Positions 34,657 through 42,334 of a stretch of DNA of 45,566 bases are shown piece after piece (position 1 is the first letter of the stretch; the number at the start of each line of letters is the position of its first letter). Both the position numbers and the translations under genes were made by a program. The stretch is taken from NCBI GenBank assembly GCA_964472315.1, contig CAYYJS010000025.1:1-45566 (forward strand), in the 5' to 3' direction. Source of the DNA: CAYYJS01 sp964472315. Lineage in GTDB: Bacteria; Verrucomicrobiota; Kiritimatiellia; UBA8416. The notes below the pieces were generated by a model. It was not told the origin of the DNA. It was given only the letters and a program-made list of their open reading frames with translations, and searched no databases.

Positions 34657-35963
34657 TACGTCGCGCACGCCTGCTTCGCATCCGACTCGGTCGTCACATG
34701 CGGTAGCCTGGCCTGCATCAGGCGGCCGACATGGTCGGGCGCGAACAAGCGGGCGACATCCGCGGCCGCGCGCCGGCCGAGCGCGAGGCCGCGGTCCGGT
34801 TCCGCCGCGAGGTCGCGCATGGCCCGGGCGGCATCCGCCAGGTCCGGCTCCGCCCAGGTCGATCCCGCCGCATACTCGCCGATGGTGCGCTCCAGGCGCG
34901 TCAGGCGATAGTCGACGAGACGCGCATTCCAGGGCGTCATGAAGTCCATGTTTCCCGACCAGCCGGTGGCGATGCAGGGCTTGCCGAGCGCCATGGCCTC
35001 GGCCAGCGGGAACCCGAAGCCCTCCGCCCGGTGCAACGACACGCAGCAGTCCGCCGCCGCCTGCAGGTCCGTGATGTCCCGGCGCGCGAGACTCTCGTAG
35101 ATCGGGACGACGCACAACGAACGTTTCGCTTCCTCGATCCGGGCCATGATGGCGGAGGAAGAGCGATCCGTATTCGTCAGTTGAACGACCAGGCACACCG
35201 GCGCGCCGGAGCCCGCGAAGGCCATCTCGAATGCCGCGAGCGCGCCGTGCGGGTTCTTTCGTTCGAGCGCGCTGAGCGCATCGGCCATGCAGAGAAACGT
35301 GTAGCGGTCACCGGGGATGCCGAAACGGTTCCGGACGTTGCGGCCGGACGGCGCCGGCGGATCGAGGCAGGGCGGCATCCGTACGACGGGCACCGGGCTG
35401 ACACGGCTGATGGCATCCTGGCAGAACGTCGAGGCGACCCACACTTCGCGGAGACCTTCGAAGGCGTGCGACCACTCGACCGGGAATTCGGGTTGCTCCC
35501 AGTACCAGTACCCGATGGCGGTATGCGAGTCGTCCACGAGGCGAGGGAAGCGGTCGCGCACCCGGTCCATCTCCGCGGCGTTGATGTGCACGAGCGATAT
35601 AGGGTAGGCGAGGCGATCGGCGACCGCGAACGGGAAATCGTCATCCGCCCTTGCCGCAGCGGGTGCGATGCCGGCATCGACGACCGCAAACGGTTGACCG
35701 ACCGCGGCGAGCGCGCGGATCGAACTGCGGCAGCCTTCGGCCATGCCGCTGCGCGCCCGCGGGCAACCGACGATGTTCACGCCGGGGAGGGCGCCGGCGG
35801 GTTGGCGGTTCGCCGCGGCGCCGTAGGCGCCGGTCACGAGGCGTCGCCTCAAGCGCTGACGGAACTCGGCCGTGGTGAACGGGTAAGCGAGCCGCCGACC
35901 GGCCCACGCGAGGCGGTTGACCAGCCGCCACAGTCGCGCTTGTCTATCGATGCCCTTGTTCAT
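34656..35963 (-). CDS. GT4-family glycosyltransferase
   Basis: This 435-residue GT-B glycosyltransferase carries the signature E-x7-E with Glu314 and Glu322 in HRAEGFGFPLAEAMALGKPCIATGWSG. The N-terminal half includes GYWYWEQPEFPVEW and VWVASTFCQDAI, seen in GT4 proteins of capsule clusters that act on long glycans. The first 50 residues are basic and may contact the membrane. The start at 35963 is preferred for GGGTGATG upstream and a clean N-terminus; an ATG at 36002 adds 13 residues. It is the last gene of the minus-strand operon, 85 bases after the GT2 gene at 36049. Confidence 0.85.
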   Translation of the reverse strand: MNKGIDRQARLWRLVNRLAWAGRRLAYPFTTAEFRQRLRRRLVTGAYGAAANRQPAGALPGVNIVGCPRARSGMAEGCRSSIRALAAVGQPFAVVDAGIAPAAARADDDFPFAVADRLAYPISLVHINAAEMDRVRDRFPRLVDDSHTAIGYWYWEQPEFPVEWSHAFEGLREVWVASTFCQDAISRVSPVPVVRMPPCLDPPAPSGRNVRNRFGIPGDRYTFLCMADALSALERKNPHGALAAFEMAFAGSGAPVCLVVQLTNTDRSSSAIMARIEEAKRSLCVVPIYESLARRDITDLQAAADCCVSLHRAEGFGFPLAEAMALGKPCIATGWSGNMDFMTPWNARLVDYRLTRLERTIGEYAAGSTWAEPDLADAARAMRDLAAEPDRGLALGRRAAADVARLFAPDHVGRLMQARLPHVTTESDAKQACAT

Positions 35964-36048
35964 GATTACATCACCCGAAGCTGGACGAGACCGATAGCGC
36001 ATTTGCGCAGGGATGTCGAACCCGCAGTCCCGCTCATATGTGGTTGCG

Positions 36049-36975
36049 TCATGGTCGTTCCCAGTGATAGGCGTGCATGCTGAGATGTCTCAGAACCCAG
36101 GGGGGGAGGCGATCCGCCCGATGGGCGAGGAGGGTTGAGGCGGCCTTCACGGCAACATAGGCAGGGTAGTAGAGCAGCCAGGCGGGTGCGGTCCGCGCGA
36201 GGAAGCCGAGTTCTTCGCGCACATAGGACAACCCCATCCGGACGCTGCACCCCGCGGTCTGATCGGGGAAGATCACGGAAAGCGCATAGACGCCGTCGAA
36301 ATAACGTTTGAACGTCTGCTTCAGCGAGTATCGGTGCGAGTGGATCACGACGGATTCCGGCACATAGGCCATGGCATGGCCGGCCCGCACGAGGTCGCGC
36401 GCCAACTGCTGATCCTCGCTCATGATCAACGTCTCGTCATAAGGGAACTCCAACAGAATGCGGCGCTCCACGGCGCCACTGACATCGGAGAACAGGACAC
36501 GCTCATACGTCACCTTGCCGTCCAACCGTTTCAGATCCCAGACCCGGGCCTCGGCGGGAAACCGTTTCAGCAGGAAGAACCGTTCCATGGGGGTGGCATC
36601 GGGCCGCGGTTCCTGTCGGGAACAGGTTGCGACGATCCCGTTCGCGCCGAGGGGCGCGACGAGTCGCGCGAGCCAGGTGTCGTCCTTCGGCAAGGCATCC
36701 TGGGTTACGAAGACGACGATATCGCCCGTCGCCTCCCGCGCGCCGCGATTGCGGCTTCGTCCGTGCGTGAAGCGGTCCAGCGTCACGACGCGCGTGCCGT
36801 CGAAAGCGGCCGCGATGTCCGCCGTGCCGTCGGTCGATCCGGAATCGACGAGAATAATCTCCGCCGGCGGGCGCGGCGCCTGCCGCCGTAGCGCCGGCAG
36901 CAGCGTCGGCAGGTGGCGTGCGGCGTTCAGCACGGGGATGACGATGGAGACCGAGGGTGTGTGTTCCGTGTTCAT
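36049..36975 (-). CDS. GT2-family glycosyltransferase (rhamnosyltransferase-like)
   Basis: This inverting GT-A enzyme has 308 residues. It shows SVSIVIPVLNAARHLPTLL, the nucleotide-binding ILVDSGSTDGT, THGRSRNRGAREATGDIVVF and, in place of the canonical D-x-D, VTQDALPKDDTW. The pattern DVSGAVERRIL...EDQQLARDL is common in rhamnosyltransferases of O-antigen and capsule clusters. The ATG at 36975 has GGAG seven bases upstream and overlaps the stop of the preceding gene (ATGA). A C-terminal amphipathic stretch suggests membrane contact. The sugar specificity is not readable. Confidence 0.87.
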   Translation of the reverse strand: MNTEHTPSVSIVIPVLNAARHLPTLLPALRRQAPRPPAEIILVDSGSTDGTADIAAAFDGTRVVTLDRFTHGRSRNRGAREATGDIVVFVTQDALPKDDTWLARLVAPLGANGIVATCSRQEPRPDATPMERFFLLKRFPAEARVWDLKRLDGKVTYERVLFSDVSGAVERRILLEFPYDETLIMSEDQQLARDLVRAGHAMAYVPESVVIHSHRYSLKQTFKRYFDGVYALSVIFPDQTAGCSVRMGLSYVREELGFLARTAPAWLLYYPAYVAVKAASTLLAHRADRLPPWVLRHLSMHAYHWERP

Positions 36976-37967
36976 CGGGGTCTCCGGGCGTGCCGGCCGG
37001 CGGCGGTGACCCGCAGGCGCGCGCCGACGCGTTCGATTATCCGCGAATCGCGCAGGAAGCGCGGCCAGGCTGTCGGAGCGATGCGGAGGCCGCGTCCCAT
37101 GGCGTGCAGCGCCTGCCGGCGCCGCCCGTGCGACCACAGGGCGAGGGCGATCGACACGTCCATGTTCAGCCGTGCGGCGTCGACGGCCCGCCCCGCGGCC
37201 AGGGCGTCGGGCAGGCGCCCGCGGATGCAGGCGATGACGGACTCGTACTGGCGGCGCAGGTCTGCTTCGTCATGCGTGCGGCTGCTGGTCTGGGATGTCG
37301 GGTGGATCCGGAACGCGGTGCGCGGGTCGGGGTAGCAGACCAGGTCGCCGGCATCGATGAGCAGCGCCCAGAACTTCCAGTCGGCGAGGAACCAGAGCGA
37401 CTCGTCCATGGGTCCGACCGCGAGGGCCAGATCGTGTCGGAAGACCGGTGACGGCAGCGCGAAGAAGTTCTGGACGATCAACCGTTCCAGAACGAAGGCG
37501 GAGGTCAGCCGCGGTCCGGCCGGCAACGGCGGACACCAATGGCCCACGGTGCGGCCGGTCTCGTCGATGAACAGCGAGGGGCCCGCCACGACGCCGATGC
37601 CGGGGTGCGCGGCGATGGCCGCGCGGACCGCGGCCGATCGGCCCGGCAGCCACAGGTCATCCTGGTGCAGCAGACAGCAGTACGTGCCGCGCGCGGCGCG
37701 CAGTCCGAGATTCGTATTGGCCACCCAGTTGCCGGTGTGCGGAATGGGTATCAGGCGCAGGGGCAGCGTGGATTCGTACCGCCGCAGAATGGCCAACGTG
37801 GTGTCGGTGGACCCGTCATCGACGGCGACGATCTCGATCCCTTGCGTATCGTCGCCGGCCAGGCTGTCGAGGGTTGCGCGGAGAAAGCGCTCGCCCTGAT
37901 AGGTGCACAGCACCACGGAGAGCCATGGTGCCGACGCGTCGCGCGAGGTGGTGCTGGTCGCCGCCAT
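36972..37967 (-). CDS. GT2-family glycosyltransferase
   Basis: This is a 331-residue GT-A glycosyltransferase with WLSVVLCTYQGERFLRATL, EIVAVDDGSTDTTLAIL and the metal motif region CCLLHQDDLWLPG. The C-terminal 100 residues are helical and basic. The ATG at 37967 directly follows the TAA of the upstream gene with no Shine-Dalgarno sequence, so translation is probably coupled. The 3' end overlaps the next gene by four bases. Together with the genes on either side it forms a strict operon for assembly of a hetero-oligosaccharide. Confidence 0.87.
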   Translation of the reverse strand: MAATSTTSRDASAPWLSVVLCTYQGERFLRATLDSLAGDDTQGIEIVAVDDGSTDTTLAILRRYESTLPLRLIPIPHTGNWVANTNLGLRAARGTYCCLLHQDDLWLPGRSAAVRAAIAAHPGIGVVAGPSLFIDETGRTVGHWCPPLPAGPRLTSAFVLERLIVQNFFALPSPVFRHDLALAVGPMDESLWFLADWKFWALLIDAGDLVCYPDPRTAFRIHPTSQTSSRTHDEADLRRQYESVIACIRGRLPDALAAGRAVDAARLNMDVSIALALWSHGRRRQALHAMGRGLRIAPTAWPRFLRDSRIIERVGARLRVTAAGRHARRPR

Positions 37968-39173
37968 TTAACGGTGTTTCAACCCGAGAACGCTGATGAA
38001 GAAACTGGAGAAGACCGTCTGGATGCCCAGCGCGACGAGCGTGACGCCCGGCGCCACGAGCCGCATGGTCGCGCTGTAATCGAGGTCGCCGAAGCGCGCG
38101 ACGCGCCATGCGTTGACGGCGGCCGCGAGCAGGCACAGGCCGGCGGTCATCACGGCCGCGGCGACGAGCAGCGCACGTTCGAGCGTGATCCATTCGAAGG
38201 CGCGCGCGAGGCGCGCATCGTGTGGAAGCAGGTGTTCGCTGATGGCGAAGATCTTGGTGAACACGCTGAACAAGATGGCCTGGTAACCCGTGATAAGAAA
38301 CAGGCTGCCGAAGAGCAGCGTATGCGCATCGAACGTCATCCCGCCGATGCGCGCGCGAAGCAGCGCGAGCGCCCATGCCCCGGCGCCGGCGAAAATGGCC
38401 GCGAATCCCGGCACCAGAAAGAGCCAGCGAGGGCTGTACAGCATGAAGAAGCGCAAGGTCCGCCACCCATCGGAAAACGTCTTGAGGTGGGGGGCATGCG
38501 CCTTGCGGCCGTCCGGGTGCAGCGTGATGGAGACTTCCGCGATGCGTGCGCCGAAGAGACTGCTCTTGATGACCATCTCGGTGGCGAACTCCATGCCCGT
38601 GCATCGCAAGTCGAGGCGGTGGTAGAGTTCGCGCGTGAACCCGCGCATGCCGCAGTAGACGTCGTGCACCGGCGCCCGGAACATGCGCCGCACCATGGCG
38701 GAGAACATGGGGTTGCCGATCCACCGGTGAAGGTGCGGCATGGCGCCCGACTTGACGGTACCGCCGCCGGCCGGCAGCCGGCAGCCCATGACCAGTTCGT
38801 GGCCCTGGCGCAGCGCATCGACGAAGGTCGGGACGGCCATGAAATCGTAACTGTCATCGGCATCGCCCATGATGATGTAGCGCCCGAGGGCGGCGCTCAG
38901 TCCGCCCCGCAGGGCGGCGCCGTAGCCGCGTTCGGGCACGCAGACGACGCGTGCCCCGAGCTGGTTTGCGATGGCCACGGAGGCGTCCGTGCTGCCGTTG
39001 TCGGCGACGATGATCTCGGCGACGATGCCGGCTTGAAGCGTCGACTCCCGCGCTTTGCGGATGCACGTGGCCAACGTATCGGCCTCGTTCAGGCAGGGCA
39101 TGACGACACTGACTTCCGGGCATGCGGGGGTCAGGGGTGCGGGCGGTTCCTCTCGTCGGGCCGGTCTCATCAT
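37968..39173 (-). CDS. Membrane-bound GT2 glycosyltransferase (dolichyl-phosphate-sugar synthase-like)
   Basis: This is a 401-residue protein whose GT2 domain (about 20-235) has VSVVMPCLNEADTL, EIIVADNGSTDASV and the metal motif GDADDSYDF, followed by CGMRGFTRE. Four hydrophobic segments follow in the C-terminal 160 residues (WLFLVPGFAAIFAGAGAW, LLFGSLFLITGYQAIL, ALLVAAAVMTAGLCLL, VTLVALGIQTVFSSFF). This architecture is typical of enzymes that load a sugar onto undecaprenyl or dolichyl phosphate, for later use by GT-C enzymes such as the one at 42.3 kb. Two ATGs (39173 and 39170) are possible, neither with a clear ribosome-binding site. It is the first gene of the minus-strand GT operon. Confidence 0.85.
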   Translation of the reverse strand: MMRPARREEPPAPLTPACPEVSVVMPCLNEADTLATCIRKARESTLQAGIVAEIIVADNGSTDASVAIANQLGARVVCVPERGYGAALRGGLSAALGRYIIMGDADDSYDFMAVPTFVDALRQGHELVMGCRLPAGGGTVKSGAMPHLHRWIGNPMFSAMVRRMFRAPVHDVYCGMRGFTRELYHRLDLRCTGMEFATEMVIKSSLFGARIAEVSITLHPDGRKAHAPHLKTFSDGWRTLRFFMLYSPRWLFLVPGFAAIFAGAGAWALALLRARIGGMTFDAHTLLFGSLFLITGYQAILFSVFTKIFAISEHLLPHDARLARAFEWITLERALLVAAAVMTAGLCLLAAAVNAWRVARFGDLDYSATMRLVAPGVTLVALGIQTVFSSFFISVLGLKHR

Positions 39174-39214
39174 GTCGGTAATCTAGTCATCCGGCCTTGC
39201 GCTGTCGACGGGAA

Positions 39215-39251
39215 AGAAAAAAGCCGGGGCACGGCGTTGCGTGCCCCGGCT
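39215..39251 (-). terminator. Intrinsic terminator of the 39274 gene
   Basis: AGCCGGGGCACG (39222-39233) pairs perfectly over 12 bases with CGTGCCCCGGCT (39240-39251), with a six-base loop. The plus-strand A run at 39215-39222 becomes a U tract on the minus-strand transcript. It separates the second repeat-protein gene from the GT operon. Confidence 0.88.
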
Positions 39252-39273
39252 TGCTTGAGTCTCGACGTTTCGG

Positions 39274-42192
39274 TCAGTATGTCGGCATCGCGCGCGTGCC
39301 GATGACCTCCTCGCTGGGATCGCCGAAGATGATGCTGCCTCGGCCCTTCATCAGTTTGCCGTCCGAGCTCTGGCGAACATACCACATGCCGTCCTTGTAG
39401 GCTGCCGCATCGGCGATCTTGTCTCCGTCGTAGTCCGCCGGGCAAGGCGTGCCATTGAGGACGCCGAAGGCCCACACGGTGCGTGTTTGTGCCAGATCGC
39501 TCATCAGGATGAACCATTCGGCCGTCGACGGCCGGTAGATGGCGATATCGGCAATCCCGTCGCCGTTGTAGTCCGCCGGTACGGGGACATCCCCGATCCA
39601 GCCCCAAGGCTGCTCGATCTTGCCGCCGTTGCTCAGGCGGACGAACCATGCGGCGGATGTCCGTCCGTCGGATGGGCGGAAGACGCCGATGTCGGTCTTC
39701 CGGTCCCCGTCGTAGTCGGCGGGCACGGGACGATCATTGATCCAGCCCCAGCGTACGGGTGCGCTGCCGTGGACAAACCACATGGCCTCCCGCACGCCGT
39801 CGGATGGGCGATAGACGGCGATATCGGTCGTTCTATCGCCGTTATAGTCGCCGGGCACCGGGATATCGCCCCGCCAACCGAACTGTTGTGTAATATTGTT
39901 GTTGTTGCCGGGGATACGCACGCGCCAGACGTAATCGCTTTCCCGCACCGTACAGAGATCGTTCAGCCCGTCGCCGTTGAAATCGCCGAGTATCGGCCAA
40001 TCGCCGACATTGCCCCAGCGGGTCGTGACCGTCGCGTCTCCATCGTTCATTCCACGCAGGAACCATTCGCTGGTGATCGGACGGTAGACTGCCACGTTGA
40101 CCTGGCCGGTGACGCTGTACGGAGCGGGCAGCGGACGATCCAACGCCTGCGCCCAACCGAAGTGGACGGGTGCGGACGCCATGGTCTTGCCGTCTGTACT
40201 CTGCCGGATGAACCAACGGCTCTCGGTGGCATCGTAGTAGGCCACATCAGCGTTCGCGTCGCGATCATAGCGGCCCGGTACGGGAATATCCTGAGTGGAT
40301 TTCCCCCAGGCATACTCGATACGCGCGCCCCCCTTGCTTGGATTGATGTACCACTTGGATTCGGATGGGCGGAACACCGCAATATCGGTGAAGGTGTCAC
40401 CATCGAAATCCGCCGGCGTCGGAATATCGCCCGTCCACCCCCAGGCTTGCTGGCCGGATACGCCGGCCAGGGTCTTCCAGTACCATGTGTAGTTCGAGGG
40501 TCTGTAGACGCAGATCTCGTCGCTGCCGTCCTTGTTGAAGTCACCGATCAGCAGATGGTCCTTCTCCGTGCCGTGCTGGATGGACAGACTCGCGTATCCG
40601 GATGCGCTGCGGAGTACCGACCACGTGTACGTATCGGTGTCGACGACCATCGGATCGATCTTGCCGTCGCCGTCGTAGTCGCCCGGCACCGGGGTGTCGC
40701 TTTCCTTGCCCAGCGTGCGCACGACGGCCGCGCCCCCCGCGTCCGGTCGGATGTGCCACTTGCCCTCGGATGGGCGGTAGATCGCAAAGTTCGCCTTCAG
40801 CGGGACAGCCGCATCGTAGTCGCCCGGCACGGGGATATCTCCCTGCACACCCCACTGCACTTCGAATTCGCCGTCCGTGCTGCCGAGGACGAAAAAGGTT
40901 CCCGATCCCGTATGGTAGGTGGCGGGATCATCGATGCCGTCGCCGTCGAAGTCCTGCGGCTCCAGGACGGAGTACCCGCCGCCGGCCCCGGTGACGTCGA
41001 GTTTGCAGTACCGGAGGTTGCCGTTGCTGAACACGACGTGGACGTAGCCTTCGGGATCCACGCAGAGATTGGAGCGTTCGCCGTCGCCGACGCGGAATTC
41101 GTTGCCCAAGCGTCCGGTCGGGGAGATAAAGCGCACATAGACGCCGCCACGGCTGGTCCAGGTAATCCAAGCGCCGCCGTCCTTCGCGGGCGCCAGTTGG
41201 GGAGCGTAGCGCCGCAAGCCGCTCCAGCCGCCGGCGTCGATGGTCAGAAGGTCGCCCGTCGGGAAGAGCATGGCGCCCGTGGACGGGTTGTAGATGTTGA
41301 CGCACACGCCACCCTGGCCGTTCACGAAGCCGCAGGTTATGTAGGCGCGCTCGTGTTCGATGTTGTCGGACTTCACGTCGACGTAGGTGCCGTCATCCTC
41401 CATGATGCGATAGCGCCAGTAGGCGGCGAACGCGAGGGGCGGGAGCCCGCGCTCATGCCGCATCGAGTTCTGGTAAGAGGAATCCCAGCGGTTGTATCCT
41501 CCGATGGCCCCGTGCCAGACCGCATGGGTGCCGGACGTTGGGTGGCGCACGGCGCCGGCCTTGGAAATCCAGAAGGCATTCTTCTCGCCGCCGTTGCCGG
41601 CGAACATGTCGCGCGCCGCAATCTCGCGGATGTCGCCGTACGCGGAAGGGTCGTACGCGTAGATTCGGCCGAGACCGAAACTGCTCGATATGACGAACTG
41701 GTCGAACTGCGTGAAGTCGACGGAGGTCTCGCCAGCATCCCAAGACCGTTGCAGCAGCCGCACGCTGTAACCATCGATCGGCGACGACGGGCTGTTGCCG
41801 TTCATGCCGGTGCGCAGAATCGTTCCCATGCCGATCAGACGGCCGAACACGATCGCGCCGCAGAAGGCTTTGCCGTCCGGGGTGATCTCGAGATGAGGGT
41901 TGTAAAATTGCGTGGTGCCGAAGACCGCGGTCGAGTCGAACGAGTAGTCCCGCCATGGGCTGGCGCCGGAACCGATTCGGTCGAAGATGTTTACGCCGCC
42001 TCGAGAAGCCCCGCCGTCGGCCATGATGTGCGGCCGGTTCAGGTCATCGACGGCAATCGTCGGCAGCCGTCCGATCCCGGGGAGTGTTTCTCTTACGAGA
42101 ACCCCCCTGACTTGCGCAACCTGGGCGATGCCGCCCGTCGCCATCGCCAGCAGCAAGCAAAGGCCAAGAGCTGTTTCATGAGTTCGGCGCAT
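39274..42192 (-). CDS. Large secreted FG-GAP repeat protein sharing the 12-repeat C-terminal module
   Basis: This is an exported protein of 972 residues. The signal peptide covers about 1-23 (ALGLCLLLAMATGGIAQ). Residues 24-410 form an uncharacterised, probably beta-propeller-like domain with segments such as LPTIAVDDLNRPHIMADG and LCVDPEGYVHVVFSNG. Residues 414-972 are 12 FG-GAP-like repeats (GDYDGDG, DIAVFRPS, WYI) with a Ca-binding Asp pattern, collinear with the end of the giant protein at 14191. The final SSDGKLMKGRGSIIFGDP segment parallels the other protein's end. The ATG at 42192 follows GAGGA; a strong terminator follows the stop. A role at the cell surface is likely, but molecular function is unknown. 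Confidence 0.88.
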   Translation of the reverse strand: MRRTHETALGLCLLLAMATGGIAQVAQVRGVLVRETLPGIGRLPTIAVDDLNRPHIMADGGASRGGVNIFDRIGSGASPWRDYSFDSTAVFGTTQFYNPHLEITPDGKAFCGAIVFGRLIGMGTILRTGMNGNSPSSPIDGYSVRLLQRSWDAGETSVDFTQFDQFVISSSFGLGRIYAYDPSAYGDIREIAARDMFAGNGGEKNAFWISKAGAVRHPTSGTHAVWHGAIGGYNRWDSSYQNSMRHERGLPPLAFAAYWRYRIMEDDGTYVDVKSDNIEHERAYITCGFVNGQGGVCVNIYNPSTGAMLFPTGDLLTIDAGGWSGLRRYAPQLAPAKDGGAWITWTSRGGVYVRFISPTGRLGNEFRVGDGERSNLCVDPEGYVHVVFSNGNLRYCKLDVTGAGGGYSVLEPQDFDGDGIDDPATYHTGSGTFFVLGSTDGEFEVQWGVQGDIPVPGDYDAAVPLKANFAIYRPSEGKWHIRPDAGGAAVVRTLGKESDTPVPGDYDGDGKIDPMVVDTDTYTWSVLRSASGYASLSIQHGTEKDHLLIGDFNKDGSDEICVYRPSNYTWYWKTLAGVSGQQAWGWTGDIPTPADFDGDTFTDIAVFRPSESKWYINPSKGGARIEYAWGKSTQDIPVPGRYDRDANADVAYYDATESRWFIRQSTDGKTMASAPVHFGWAQALDRPLPAPYSVTGQVNVAVYRPITSEWFLRGMNDGDATVTTRWGNVGDWPILGDFNGDGLNDLCTVRESDYVWRVRIPGNNNNITQQFGWRGDIPVPGDYNGDRTTDIAVYRPSDGVREAMWFVHGSAPVRWGWINDRPVPADYDGDRKTDIGVFRPSDGRTSAAWFVRLSNGGKIEQPWGWIGDVPVPADYNGDGIADIAIYRPSTAEWFILMSDLAQTRTVWAFGVLNGTPCPADYDGDKIADAAAYKDGMWYVRQSSDGKLMKGRGSIIFGDPSEEVIGTRAMPTY

Positions 42193-42227
42193 GATTTTTT
42201 CCTCGTTTTTTGGGCGCTTGCGTGTGT

Positions 42228-42255
42228 AATCTAACACTTCCGCGGAGACCGCCAA
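42228..42255 (-). promoter_or_regulatory. Candidate promoter of the 42192 gene
   Basis: On the minus strand TTGGCG (42255-42250, 4 of 6) and TAGATT (42233-42228, 4 of 6) are separated by 16 bases. They lie 36 bases upstream of the ATG at 42192. The match is moderate. Confidence 0.35.
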
Positions 42256-42334
42256 GTCCCGCGTCTGGTGCTCCTACATGATGGTTGATGATGTCATGTA
42301 ACCGACATTGGCGCAACCCAAAAATGAGTATTCG

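Noticed and set aside
39487..42234. 915-residue open frame on the plus strand, antisense to the second repeat protein
   Set aside because: Same cause: shadow of a repeated GC-rich gene. The minus-strand gene has a signal peptide, ribosome-binding site and a terminator after its stop.
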